The position numbers and the translations under genes were made by a program. A DNA stretch of 64,000 nt. It comes from Ancylostoma caninum. Its lineage: Eukaryota; Nematoda; Chromadorea; Rhabditida; Ancylostomatidae. The stretch lies in NCBI GenBank assembly GCA_037903475.1, contig JBAJFG010000479.1:1226501-1290500 (forward strand), read 5' to 3'. The notes beneath the pieces are model-generated. The model made no database searches. It worked only from the letters and a program-made list of their open reading frames with translations, and had not been told where the DNA came from. This document shows, piece by piece, positions 11,611-21,547 of the stretch (the first letter of the stretch is position 1; each line of letters starts with the position of its first letter).

Positions 11611-11682
11611 CGGTCCGTGGTGTAGTGGTAAGTTTCTCGCTTCACAAGAACAAGGTTGCTGGTTCGGATCCTGCTGCAGCTA
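11611..11682 (+). other. tRNA-like (tRNA-Val-like) sequence in left arm
   Basis: The stretch has an A-box-like tggtgtagtggtaag and a B-box ggttcggatcc at the spacing of a tRNA gene. Between them is cgcttcacaag, which would place CAC at the anticodon, as in tRNA-Val. The opening tccgtggtgtagtgg matches the usual start of animal tRNA-Val by my recollection. The acceptor and T stems do not pair well, so it is probably a tRNA-derived pol III promoter, not a working tRNA. Confidence 0.5.
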
Positions 11683-12390
11683 GTTGTTTTGCATCTACGA
11701 TTTAGAAGCCGTCCTCCTTCGAGGAGGCTATTTTCAGGCAGTTGGGCTATATTTCCCACTCGCATACCGACAATACAAGGGTCTCCATCTGTCGTTTTTT
11801 CTTCGTCATCCGCTGTCCAGAGTGGATCACAGTCATCACTCTCAACGCAGGCTTCCTCTTCACAATCGATGACAAGATTGTCAAACGAAGCGTCACGCAG
11901 AATTGACGAAAAATTCTCAATGATCTTCTTCTCTTTCCTGGGCGGCGCTCGCGAGATTTCACAGGAGCTGAATTCCTTCAGCAGATACGATACTACCAAC
12001 TTCGGGCAGAACATTGTTCAATTAATTTCGCACGAGAGGTTTTAACCTGTCTCTTTGAATTATACCGCCAAACCACAGCAATCCACGTCATCCACGTCAT
12101 CAGGGACTTGTTCTTTGCGGGAAACCACCCCATTTCGATCAATTTGCGCCATTTTATCAGATTTAAACGATATCCCGAATTTGATTATATATCGTGAATG
12201 ATGAAATTTGATTGTCGGAGAGTAAACCATGCATTAGATTACTGCTGTTGTGAGATGTGATGTACGAAGAACCTTTGGAATCACTCCGAACCCTTGCATT
12301 GTCGGTATGCGAGTGGGAAATATAGTCTAACTGCATGAAAATAGCCCCCTCGAAGTAGGACGGCTTCTAAATCGTAGATGCAAAAGAGCT

Positions 12391-12461
12391 AACTGCAGCA
12401 GGATCCGAACCAGCAACCTTGTTCTTGTGAAGCGAGAGACTTACCACTACACCACGGACCG
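12391..12461 (-). other. tRNA-like (tRNA-Val-like) sequence in right arm
   Basis: Inverted counterpart of 11,611-11,682 with almost the same bases, including the A-box-like and B-box elements and cgcttcacaag. Having both promoters point inward means that transcripts from the two ends would be complementary to each other across the arms. Confidence 0.5.
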
Positions 12462-12557
12462 AGCTGGCTTTGTGGCACTCGAGACCGCATATGTGTGCGC
12501 TCCCGCACCAACAAAAACCGCCATAACTTCCCACTCAGGACACCGCAGCAATGGTGC

Positions 12558-13411
12558 AACAGCTATCTTATCAACTTATTAACTGGTTTGTGAGGTTTAC
12601 TTTATTCCGCAACGACATTATGAATGGTGGTGAGTTAGTATCTTATTCCATGTTACCATGAACGGACGAGGGTTGTGCTGACATGGACTCCGTAGAAACC
12701 GTAGGAAACGGATAACCGCTCCATAGAAGATGCGCAGGTGCCCGCAGTGATGTAGACAGCACTGGACAGGGCCATAGGCGTGATAGGGGTTACCCTTCAT
12801 AGTGTACCAAAATTACTGAGTGGTTATATAGCGTCGAAGACGAAGCGTCGGGTTCAACAGTGGGAATGCACTTCCTGAATAGGTGGCGCGTGAGATGATT
12901 GCTAAAGAAGCACAATGTTCCGGTGTAAGCTAGACGTTCCCGTTTGTAGTAAACTTTATCAAGTGTTTCCGTGAGAGAAGATGTTGCATACGCTCTCCAT
13001 GGGCGCAGACCACAACCGTTGACCTGACCCATGTCCAAGTACCTGTGCAACCGTTTCGTTAAGACCATCTAATCAAGATGCGTTGCATTCCGGTAGAGGA
13101 CGATGGATGTTAATCCGAAACTTCTAACCCACGTTCCCTCCTGGATATATCCAAAACCACGTCAACTGTCGACCATCCCGAAGGACCAATGCCCATAAAT
13201 GAATGGACAAACCAAGAGGGGAAGTGAAATGGGTAAACAATAATATTTCATACAAGTCAGAGTGTTGACTTCATTTCATAACCTAGTTTTGCGCAGCGGT
13301 TGATTTAACCACGATTTCATGATACTCCACCTGTGAATATTTGGCTAAATAAACACAGTACTTAGTATTTCTACTTATGTGTTTATATATATTTTATTTG
13401 TTATATACATA
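12558..13411. other. No recognised gene
   Basis: No protein homology or repeat was recognised. The short - strand frames at 12,618-12,800 and 12,790-13,068 are not familiar to me. Confidence 0.35.
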
Positions 13412-14717
13412 TTAAAGGATACTTGAAACAAACTGTTTGAATTGACTATAATTGTTTGTAAGGTTATATTTGTATATTATGAAATAGTTTTTGAAAATAC
13501 ATTTAATTATACAAGAATTGATGAAGAAATCACTATACTCCATAATGCTTAGTTGTTTTTTGGTTAATTTTATTCTATTTATAAAACAGTCTTGTTTTGT
13601 ACATGTTCGTGCTATTCTTAGGATTTCTGTGTGGATTGTAGCTTTTTTAATTTGACAAGATATATTTGTAGAATAATGTGGGAAACGTGTAATAGAAAAT
13701 TTGTAATCGTCTGTTTTGTTATACATACTAGTAACTAGATGTTCATTTTCTATTGTGATTTTTAGGTCGAGATAATGACATTGATGGATAGTTTTATTTG
13801 TAGACTCAAAATCAAGAATGTTGTTGTATATTTTGTTGAGAATTTTCTCAACAGTTGGAGTGTCTGTATTATGCACTACCAGTAGGTCGTCCATGTAGCG
13901 AAAGGTGTGGAAGGGAATTGTGTCTGTCTTTGTCTGCAGATTTTTATATGCAAATTGATATTCGAGGTAGCTGAGGGTGAGGTCTGCTAGTAATGGACTA
14001 ATGTTACTTCCCTGTGGTACACCATTATTTTGCTTGAATATATAATTACTAAATTTACAGAAACTGTTGCTTAAAATATAATGTGCTAAAAATATTAGAT
14101 CTTGAACAGTATAGGCTTTATTATTTGGTTTTGGTGTATCTGTATAGTAAATGTGTTTTTTATTGTTACTAACTATGTACTTTTTATTAGCATTACTGAA
14201 ACATATATTTAAAATTTCTTTGATGTTGTTTAAAATATGCTTGTGGGGTAAATTGGTGAACATGTTGGTGAAATCGGCTGAGTAAAGTTCAGGGTGTCGA
14301 ATTTTAATGTTAGAGAGTTTCTCGCTTATGTCAATATTGTCAATAGACCAATATCCATTAAAATTACTATTACGTAATTTTATTGCATTAATATAGTTTT
14401 GAAAATGTTTTTTTTGATGAATTTGAAAATATTGTTCAATTCCACTGCCAAGGGTTTAACACTACTATTGAATGCACCTGTTATATACCTGAACTTTACT
14501 GGGTTCTTGTGAAGTTTTGGTATAGCATAGATTAGTGGTATACTAGAATCTTCCAATGGTGTAAGCTTGTTTGAATACATGAAGTGGATGTGTCTTTCTA
14601 TAATTTGAGAAGCATTTTCATTTACATAGTTTTCATATGTGTTTTCAGAAGAAGATATTGTAAGTAAATTATTCTTAATTTGAATTCCCATTTCTTTCAT
14701 AATATTTTGGATGTATA
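13412..14717 (-). pseudogene. Penelope-like reverse transcriptase, main part
   Basis: On the - strand the frame 14,700-14,380 has PLIYAIPKLHKNPVKFRYI, the finger-region signature of Penelope-like enzymes. The frame 14,263-13,412, open further upstream to about 14,400, has SADFTNMFTNLPHKHI, GVPQGSNISPLLADL and RYMDDLLVV, the last holding the catalytic aspartates. The two frames are separated by a frameshift in a run of eight A/T bases near 14,405-14,412. No GIY-YIG nuclease was recognised downstream. The N-terminal part continues at 19,244-19,515, beyond an inserted LTR element. Base composition is much more AT-rich than the flanks. Confidence 0.8.
14713..14717. other. Target duplication of LTR element, left copy
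   Basis: GTATA just before the left LTR; the same five bases follow the right LTR at 19,239-19,243. A 5-bp duplication is usual for Ty3/Gypsy elements. Confidence 0.85.
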
Positions 14718-14918
14718 GTGATTCGGCCGCTTCCTTTGTGTGCAGAAGAAGTGTGGTTAAGGATCTTTATTGAGAACCCTCAACCACAGTAGCACAAGCG
14801 AAATGAATGCTACCCTACTCTTACAATGCCTTAAATGTACACTTGTTTACAATAACAGTGATAGGATAGCAAATCACATCGTTGTATCCCTCATTCTTCG
14901 AATGCTTCATTCTTCACA
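14718..14918 (-). repeat. LTR, 3' LTR of the Gypsy element
   Basis: 201 bp that I read as identical, base for base, to 19,038-19,238. In element orientation it starts TGTGAAG and ends GAATCAC. The purine-rich stretch just outside it (element orientation, tgtaggagaggca) is the likely polypurine tract. The gag-pol stop codon lies in its first bases. Confidence 0.9.
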
Positions 14919-17900
14919 TGCCTCTCCTACAAGGAGAGTCGTCTCGACTCCTTCTTCTTTCTTTGTGTTGGATGTTTCTCATGTGGGTTGTGCTTGGCCT
15001 CCCATCTTTTTTTTGTCCTTGGTTCCTTTCTTGATCCTGATTCTTCGGATCGGCCTCGGGACACTGGCGTCTGAATCGGGGAGGTGTACCTCTGCGACAC
15101 TCCCTTTTACGGAACGAGATATTCTGTTGATGGCGTTGCCTATTAGGATCTTCTATCACATAGAAGTTCGGCATTCTTTCTTCACAACGCCTCTTCGCTC
15201 TCGCAATTTTCTCCTTCCGTCTTCTCTCTTTCAGTTCTTGAGAGGCGAAATCAAATGGGCGTAGCTTGATCAGATCGTCCACAGTGAGACGGAGTTTTTC
15301 AAGAAAGAGAAGAATTTGGCGACCCACGAAAGGGGATCGTTTAAATCTGGGATCTGCCCCAAGGCATAGCGCCGGATGCGTATATGGCGCTTTTTCGAAA
15401 GTCATCTCATGTAGAGGGCCTGCTGTCTTAGAGAAACCGAGAACAAATTTACGATAGTACGAGCACATTCCCAGAAATGTGCGCAAATCTGCACGTGACT
15501 GTGGCAATGGGTACTTCACTATGGCTTCTACTTTGGCAGGATCCATGTGTATCCCTTCTTGGTCTAAAATGTGGCCTAAAAATTCCACTTTCTCTTCCAT
15601 TAGGACACACTTCTTCGGATTCAACTTTAGACCGGCCTTCCTCATTGCCTCGAGCACCCTCTCGAGCATCTGAAGATGTTCCTCCACTGTCTCTGTGGCT
15701 ATCATAATGTCATCCAGGTAGCAAAACACATTATCATCGGGGAGATCTCTCAACGCGACATGCATGAGTCGTTGGAAAACTGCTGGGGAAGATGACAAAC
15801 CGAAAGGAAGAACTCGAAACTGGTACAGTCCTTCCGTAGTTGTGAAGGCTGACTTCTCCCTAGCGTCCGGAGAAAGGCTTATTTGCCAATAACCCGAAGA
15901 TAGATCAAGGGTGGAGAAGAATTTCTCTCCCTTTAGTCTCTGTAAGATTGTGTCAATCTGGGGCAAAGGATAACTGTCCATCTTTGTCACTTGGTTCACC
16001 TTCCTGTAATCTACACACAGTCTGAGGGAACCGTCCTTTTTCTGAACCAGTACAATCGGAGAAGCCCAACTCGATGTACTTGGCTCAATGATTTTCCTCT
16101 CTTGGAGATCTGTGAGAATGCGCCGTAGCTCTGTTCTCGTGGACAGTGGTATAGGCCGTGCCTTTTGGCGTATGGGCTGCGCATCTCCTGTATTTATTGA
16201 ATGTTGGACCAAAGATGTCTGGGTCAGTTCCTGCTCGGTGACTGCAAAGACATCTGAAAACTTTTTCACTACCTCCACTGTCCTCGCGTTTTCTATATCA
16301 CACTTTTTGTTCTTGCTCAAGAGTCCGAGCAATGTCGCTTCCCTATCTGGAGTTTCCGTAGTGGTTCGCTCGAGCATAGTAGCCCGGCACTGAATGGATT
16401 CTCCTACTCCGACGTCTAATGGCTCACATTTTCCCACCGCCTCCCCCACTTTAAAAATTTTTGCTCCTGCAAAAGTGTTAGATATGGGTAAGTTGACGGT
16501 GTCTCTTTCGCCACTGTAAACTACGTCGGGTATCAGATTGCAGTCAGACCAGATGATTCCTTGCTTGTTCATCTTCCTTAGACGAATTGGAACAATTTTT
16601 GTTTCTCCTGATCTTATGTACACTCTTCTGGCTACAGTCGCATTGCAATCTTGTTCTACGATCATTTCTTCTTTTTGATGTGTTTTCATTTTTTTGCACG
16701 CTGTGCCTGCGGCTCGTGAGGGCTGGTTGTGTTTAAGGCGAGTATTGCTGCTGGGTTGTATAGAGAGGCTCATACCTAGTTTCTGAAGTGCATTTGTACC
16801 CAGTACCAGCATACCATCTCCGCCTGCCATCACGAAAAACGCAATCCTGTGTGTAGCGCACCCTGGCAGCCTCAGCGAGAGTTTGATTGCGCCTTTGAAT
16901 GACATTTTGTTTCCTGACGCATCATAGATTGGAACCTGTTGTGCCAATTCTATTTGTTCCACGTCAGAATCAAGATCGAAGCCTGCTGCTTGGCTAGCAA
17001 GTAGCGTTTCAAGGGGGATGATACTGATTTGAGAGCCAGTATCTAGAAGTGCTTTTCTTGTGAGACCTAGCAAGTGTACATCTGTAACTGTTCGTTCTCC
17101 CATCAACTCTTGTTCGTTGATGGCCACTCCAACTGCGTTACAGACCCACCTACTCAATGATGCCGTGAACACTTTTGGTGCGGTCGAGTTCTTTTCTTCT
17201 GACTGGTTCTTCTCTTCAATATTGCGAGCAAACTTCTTTTTGCAATCCCTTCGGAAATGCCCGTAGTTGTTGCAGTTGTAGCATTTTGGTAGTTTTCCCA
17301 CAGTTCCAGGGGTTTGCGTTTTCTTTGCTTGTATCTCTGTTTCTGGATCCTTTCTCTTCTCGACCGAAAGTTTCTCCGCGTAGTCTGGTCTCCTATTCTG
17401 TCTGTTTTCTTGCACAGATCGTGGCTTTGAGGTTTCCGTCAGGCTTCTCATCGCTTTGGCGACCTCCTTGCTACGCTCACATCGTTGAGCCATTGTTTTG
17501 ACCATTTCATACGCTGCTTCCTTAGGAGCGATTTCCATGGTCGTGTATAGTTGCAGATATTCTGGCCAGTCCACCAGCTGTGCAATTAATTCGCCCGCTC
17601 TTGTGCGCGATAGTTCGCTTTCTGAAGCATCTGGAAATGCTACCTGCGTCAAGTTTTCCAGTTCGACGCAGTAGCTAGAGATATCTCCTACCATACTGAG
17701 ACGCTTGAGCTTCATGTATGCCCTCATTTGGGAGGCAGAATCACTCTCTCCAAACCTCCTTCGAAGCGCGTCTACCACAGCTTCAAGGCTGCTTTCCTTG
17801 ATTTTTGTGGGCAGCGCTTGCAAAATCGACTTTGGGTGTCCACTCAGTTTTGAGGCGAAGAGATGTACAAGCATTTCTTCACTCAACCCGAGACTCTCAT

Positions 17901-18840
17901 ATTTCATCCTAAACTTTGTCACGAAACTTTCGAAGTTTTCCCCTTTTTGGTCACTATATACCTCTACATCTGGTAGGGCCATAGCAGCGACCATGCGAGC
18001 TACGTTTACCTCAGATGGGTTTGGTGTTCGGTCTTTCAGATCCTCACCTTGGGAGTTGATTTGTGTTGCTGAGGATTGGCTCAATGCCTTCCTCCTCGGC
18101 GAGAGCTCGTTCTTCTTTTCTTGCTGAAACGGAGCCGTTCCAACTTTCTGTTGTATTCCGTAAGTTGAATTCTGGTCATATGTGGATGTGTTCCTACCTT
18201 CTGCGGCAGCGATTGGGTCAAATGTAGCGTGATATTCTACGCTATCGAAGTCTCCTCTGTTCAACTGCACGCAGTGAGGTTCATTTCTTGTAGCCGATGT
18301 CTCTTGCGGTGGTGCCTGAAAGTACGGGCTTTGTTCTCGGTTGGACATGGCTATCAATCGTTTTGTCTCTTCCAGAACTTCGCTCGTGTTCACTTTTAAC
18401 AATTGAGCTAGTTCCTTCATGCACAAATCATCGTACTCTGCTTGCTGTACCTGCTCCTGTATGATGGAGCTTCCCTTCTGCTCCATAAATCTTGCCAAGG
18501 TGGCCAATTTGTGCCCCACCTTTTTGAGCTTAGCAAGCTGCGCGTACATGACTTTGCATTCAGCATCGAGAAACGAAAAGGCTGCTCTTCCTGTCTCTTT
18601 GCGCTTCTTGGCTGAGTTTTCTAAGAACGAGTCAGGTATGGTTTGGATAGTCTTGATTTTGCTGCTCATGACCTCGAAAACTGAATTTACCTGTGCTGCG
18701 TTGTTTTCTGCCAGCTTTTGTACTGTCCCGATTAGGCGGTCGATCGAAGCTTTCATCGTAGCAATCTGCTCCGCCACCGTGGGGTCATCTAACAGTAGGC
18801 GCTCGAGGTCGAGGTCGTCCATACTGTCGTTATTCGTCAT
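14914..18840 (-). CDS. Gag-Pol polyprotein of Gypsy element lacking RNase H and integrase
   Basis: Uninterrupted frame of 1,308 codons from the first ATG (18,840); the frame is open further up, to 18,957, but without ATG. Domains in order (numbered from that ATG): coiled, acidic gag region; gag capsid-like region around residues 290-450; zinc knuckle CYNCNNYGHFRRDC near 535; aspartic protease with LLDTGSQISIIPLETL near 620; reverse transcriptase near 920-1,120 with LDLSSGYWQISLSP, LPFGLSSSPAVFQ and YLDDIMIA, then FLGMCSYYRKF. Shortly after this the sequence passes straight to a basic tail (QELKERRRKEKIARAKRRC) of the type found after an integrase. RNase H and integrase, normally about 700 residues, are missing without loss of frame. 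The missing span fits one internal deletion. Confidence 0.92.
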   Translation of the reverse strand: MTNNDSMDDLDLERLLLDDPTVAEQIATMKASIDRLIGTVQKLAENNAAQVNSVFEVMSSKIKTIQTIPDSFLENSAKKRKETGRAAFSFLDAECKVMYAQLAKLKKVGHKLATLARFMEQKGSSIIQEQVQQAEYDDLCMKELAQLLKVNTSEVLEETKRLIAMSNREQSPYFQAPPQETSATRNEPHCVQLNRGDFDSVEYHATFDPIAAAEGRNTSTYDQNSTYGIQQKVGTAPFQQEKKNELSPRRKALSQSSATQINSQGEDLKDRTPNPSEVNVARMVAAMALPDVEVYSDQKGENFESFVTKFRMKYESLGLSEEMLVHLFASKLSGHPKSILQALPTKIKESSLEAVVDALRRRFGESDSASQMRAYMKLKRLSMVGDISSYCVELENLTQVAFPDASESELSRTRAGELIAQLVDWPEYLQLYTTMEIAPKEAAYEMVKTMAQRCERSKEVAKAMRSLTETSKPRSVQENRQNRRPDYAEKLSVEKRKDPETEIQAKKTQTPGTVGKLPKCYNCNNYGHFRRDCKKKFARNIEEKNQSEEKNSTAPKVFTASLSRWVCNAVGVAINEQELMGERTVTDVHLLGLTRKALLDTGSQISIIPLETLLASQAAGFDLDSDVEQIELAQQVPIYDASGNKMSFKGAIKLSLRLPGCATHRIAFFVMAGGDGMLVLGTNALQKLGMSLSIQPSSNTRLKHNQPSRAAGTACKKMKTHQKEEMIVEQDCNATVARRVYIRSGETKIVPIRLRKMNKQGIIWSDCNLIPDVVYSGERDTVNLPISNTFAGAKIFKVGEAVGKCEPLDVGVGESIQCRATMLERTTTETPDREATLLGLLSKNKKCDIENARTVEVVKKFSDVFAVTEQELTQTSLVQHSINTGDAQPIRQKARPIPLSTRTELRRILTDLQERKIIEPSTSSWASPIVLVQKKDGSLRLCVDYRKVNQVTKMDSYPLPQIDTILQRLKGEKFFSTLDLSSGYWQISLSPDAREKSAFTTTEGLYQFRVLPFGLSSSPAVFQRLMHVALRDLPDDNVFCYLDDIMIATETVEEHLQMLERVLEAMRKAGLKLNPKKCVLMEEKVEFLGHILDQEGIHMDPAKVEAIVKYPLPQSRADLRTFLGMCSYYRKFVLGFSKTAGPLHEMTFEKAPYTHPALCLGADPRFKRSPFVGRQILLFLEKLRLTVDDLIKLRPFDFASQELKERRRKEKIARAKRRCEERMPNFYVIEDPNRQRHQQNISFRKRECRRGTPPRFRRQCPEADPKNQDQERNQGQKKDGRPSTTHMRNIQHKERRRSRDDSPCRRGM

Positions 18841-18963
18841 CCTGTTGAAAGGCGAATTAGGCGAGGTCACCTCCACGCAGGATGCGGATTGAAACAGAAA
18901 CCTTACGTTCTTGACTCCGCAGGTTCCTTCACTCTCTGCCGGCTTGGCAGGGTCCACGCCTTA

Positions 18964-18985
18964 GTACTGCAACTGAGTGCAGTAC
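18964..18985. promoter_or_regulatory. Hairpin in the leader of the Gypsy element
   Basis: gtactgca and tgcagtac are perfect complements around a 6-base loop, lying between the PBS copies and the frame start. In an RNA this would form an 8-bp stem and might act in packaging or dimer formation; that role is inference. Confidence 0.45.
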
Positions 18986-19002
18986 TTCCAGGCGGTAGAG
19001 GC

Positions 19003-19036
19003 GTTCGGCCCCCAAGTGATCCCGGTTCGGCCCCCA
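19003..19036 (-). promoter_or_regulatory. Primer binding site, tRNA-Pro type, duplicated
   Basis: Next to the 5' LTR the + strand reads atcccggttcggccccca (19,019-19,036), which has the form of a tRNA 3' end with CCA. The discriminator C and the T stem CCCGG suit tRNA-Pro. The 18 bp gttcggcccccaagtgat occurs twice, at 19,003-19,020 and 19,025-19,042. The second copy overlaps the LTR edge. The site and the last bases of the LTR have thus been copied in tandem. Confidence 0.75.
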
Positions 19037-19037
19037 A

Positions 19038-19238
19038 GTGATTCGGCCGCTTCCTTTGTGTGCAGAAGAAGTGTGGTTAAGGATCTTTATTGAGAACCCT
19101 CAACCACAGTAGCACAAGCGAAATGAATGCTACCCTACTCTTACAATGCCTTAAATGTACACTTGTTTACAATAACAGTGATAGGATAGCAAATCACATC
19201 GTTGTATCCCTCATTCTTCGAATGCTTCATTCTTCACA
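19038..19238 (-). repeat. LTR, 5' LTR of the Gypsy element
   Basis: 201 bp, apparently identical to 14,718-14,918. It is followed by GTATA (19,239-19,243), the right-hand copy of the target duplication. Promoter position within it was not determined. Confidence 0.9.
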
Positions 19239-19243
19239 GTATA

Positions 19244-19515
19244 ATTTTTTACAAATTATTCCATAATTGTTACTTGCTTTATCTACTGGACAGAATATGA
19301 AAAAATTTTTAAGTTTATTTATTTTCTTATAAAAGTTTGGACTTAGAGTGTTAGTAGCATTTACATTTGCATTATATAAATATGGTTTGAATTTCTTGAA
19401 TATGCATGTATTGATGATTTCTTCAATTTCTTTAATATGTGTAGGTTGGAGCCGGTATTTTGATATAACAGTCTGAAGGAAACTATTTTTCAGTTCGTTT
19501 ATCCAATTAAGTATA
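19244..19515 (-). pseudogene. Penelope-like element, N-terminal part, separated by LTR insertion
   Basis: On the - strand the frame includes NSFLQTVISKYRLQPTHI, then FFIFCPVDKASNNYGIICKK, a motif that comes before the catalytic domain in Penelope-like enzymes. It stops at the LTR, and the next codons follow at 14,712 on the other side. The 5' end is cut off near 19,515, where the hairpin of another repeat family starts. Confidence 0.75.
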
Positions 19516-19520
19516 GTACC

Positions 19521-21185
19521 AGTCTGGCCGTCCGGCTAACGCCGGACTTCCAGACTTTTATTGATGCTCGCTTCGCTCGCATACTGTATGTTGAAAGCAC
19601 AAAAGTGTAAATGGATTGATAAAATCTGTATCCTTCCACGCAGTTCTTACGCTATCCTGGGATGCCCTCGATCCCGTAGTTGTTGCTTTCTCCCATATGA
19701 ACGAAGTTACGCCCTCCCATATGAGCGAAGTTAGTGGTCGTGAAGAATTGAGTGTAACCGATTCAGTGCGAATGTTATCTCGAAATGATTTAGGCTTAAC
19801 TGGTTGTTGTGGTAATTCAAGTGATAAGGGGCCACCGGTGTATATAAACGGAAAGGAGGGAGTGGTTCATTCAAACACAAACGGAATGGGAAGAGAACAC
19901 GAATACGAAAGGAAACAATGTACATCTAGGTGATTAGGGTGCGAGGGTCCGCAGAAACAGGGTAAGCGTAACGCTCATGCAGAAATAGACACGCCTAGCG
20001 AATTCCTATTACTTGCGGAGCTTGCACACCCTCATCGCACCGTTGGACCCGACTCCAGGCGTTTCCCCACTTTTGGACGCCGGCGCACCCTTATCACACC
20101 GTTGGAGCCGACTCCAGGCGTGTCCCCACTTTTGGACGCCGGCGCGCCCTTATCACACCGTTGGACCCGACTTCAGGCGTGTCCCCACTTTTGGACGCCG
20201 GCGCGCCCTTATCACACCGTTGGACCCGACTCCAGGCGTGTCCCCACTTTTGGACGCCGGCGCACCCTTATCACACCGTTGGACCCGACTCCAGGCGTCT
20301 CCCCACTTGCGGTTGCCGGCGCACCCTTATCACACCGTTGGACCCGACTCCAAGCGTTTCCCCATATTTGGATGCCGGCGCACCCTTATCACACCGTTGG
20401 ACCCGACTCCAGGCGTGTCCCCACTTTTGGACGCCGGCGCGCCCTTATCACACCGTTGGACCCGACTCCAGGCGTGTCCCCACTTTTGGACGCCGGCGCG
20501 CCCTTATCACACCGTTGGACCCGACTCCAGGCGTGTCCCCACTTTTGGACGCCGGCGCGCCCTTATCACACCGTTGGACCCGACTCCAGGCGTGTCCCCA
20601 CTTTTGGACGCCGGCGCGCCCTTATCACACCGTTGGACCCGACTCCAGGCGTGTCCCCACTTTTGGACGCCGGCGCGCCCTTATCACACCGTTGGACCCG
20701 ACTCCAGGCGTGTCCCCACTTTTGGACGCCGGCGCGCCCTTATCACACCGTTGGACCCGACTCCAGGCGTGTCCCCACTTTTGGACGCCGGCGCGCCCTT
20801 ATCACACCGTTGGACCCGACTCCAGGCGTGTCCCCACTTTTGGACGCCGGCGCACCCTTATCACACCGTTGGAGCCGACTCCAGGCGTCTCCCCACTTGC
20901 GGTTGCCGGCGCATCCTTATCACACCGTTGGATCCGACTCCAGGCGTTTCCCCACTTTTGGACGCCGGCGCACCCTTATCACACCGTTCGACCCGACTCC
21001 AGGCGTTTCCCCACTTTTGGACGCCGGCGCACCCTTATCACACCGTTGGACCCGACTCCAGGCGTGTCCCCATGTTAGTTCACCGCTCAATACTGATTCG
21101 GAAACTGAATGGACTAATTTCGTAACGCTCTGACACACACGTACACTCACAGACAGACAGACTAAGCGCGTTATTATAAGTAGTG
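19521..21185 (+). mobile_element. Minisatellite-bearing repeat element, copy 2
   Basis: The left end is a strong hairpin at 19,521-19,556 (agtctgg, then gtccggc-taac-gccggac, then ccagact). The middle is a 59-bp tandem array at 20,032-21,071. The right end is a cagacagacagactaag stretch running to ttattataag at about 21,180. The same order, hairpin, array, cagacagac and ttattataag, is found at 28,066-29,296. No protein is encoded. Superfamily unknown; a hairpin near one end and CA-rich DNA near the other are also seen in some Helitron-like and fold-back families. Confidence 0.65.
20032..21071 (+). repeat. 59-bp minisatellite array, about 17.6 copies
   Basis: The unit is 59 bp; each 60-base line of sequence shifts by exactly one base. 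Central copies (about 20,390-20,840) are nearly identical, edge copies carry cttgcggttgcc or tttccc variants, a pattern typical of arrays kept uniform by unequal exchange. The unit has no + strand stop codon in any frame. As 59 is not a multiple of three, all three forward frames stay open, for 305-370 codons, and all encode the same 59-residue cycle in different registers. Confidence 0.95.
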
Positions 21186-21547
21186 ATCTTTGTTTACATG
21201 TTGTTGAACACGGTATTTTGTACCTTTAGAGAGTATATTTCGAAACATAGTGTCATTAATAATAGACAGATCTCCAGATATGATATGTCCATAGTGTGGA
21301 TTTATGTAGTTTTCATAATGTGGTAGTGAGCACACACAATTTTGTGACATTATTTCTTTAATATGTGAATTAGTTAAATTTGCAAGTGTATAATTATAAT
21401 TAAAATTTTTTGTACATACTGGTGGTGAATATGTACAAAAATAGAAGGAAATAAGCCGCCATTGCCTTTCATATGTGACATTTTTTCTGTTGTATTTTAA
21501 TAACTGAATATGATTTGTTGCCGCCTGTGCATACTGCTTCTTTCCAG

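Larger units (their letters stand above)
11515..12557. mobile_element. Inverted-repeat element with tRNA-like sequence in both arms
   Basis: The arms are about 265 bp each. The left, 11,515-about 11,784, starts gcaccattcctgcggggtcc. The right is its inverted copy and ends at 12,557. Each arm contains the same tRNA-like stretch (see separate entries) and the same ctatatttcccactcgcata near its inner end. About 510 bp of spacer separates them; it is open on both strands for 120-170 codons but shows no domain I know. No transposase is present and the target duplication is unclear. Confidence 0.8.
14718..19238 (-). mobile_element. Young Ty3/Gypsy LTR retrotransposon, internally deleted, inserted in a Penelope-like element
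   Basis: A complete LTR-to-LTR element of 4,521 bp, with two LTRs that look identical, a 5-bp target duplication (GTATA), a primer binding site and a polypurine tract. It carries one long open reading frame (gag, protease, reverse transcriptase) but lacks RNase H and integrase. It therefore seems young yet unable to move without help. It splits the coding region of a Penelope-like element: removing it and one target copy rejoins that frame exactly. Confidence 0.92.

Noticed and set aside
14770..18892. Plus-strand frames in the Gypsy element
   Set aside because: They are antisense shadows of the single gag-pol frame on the minus strand.
19838..19925. TATA-like tatataaa followed by an ATG as promoter and first exon of the kelch gene
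   Set aside because: The nearby donor would leave phase 2, while kelch exon 1 needs phase 0; there is no other support.
20032..21071. CRISPR-like array
   Set aside because: The repeats are head-to-tail without unique spacers, in an animal genome, and lie within a mobile repeat.
20013..21133. Three long + strand frames of 305-370 codons as repeat-protein genes
   Set aside because: They overlap completely, come from one stop-free 59-bp tandem unit, and have no independent start, splice or conservation signal.
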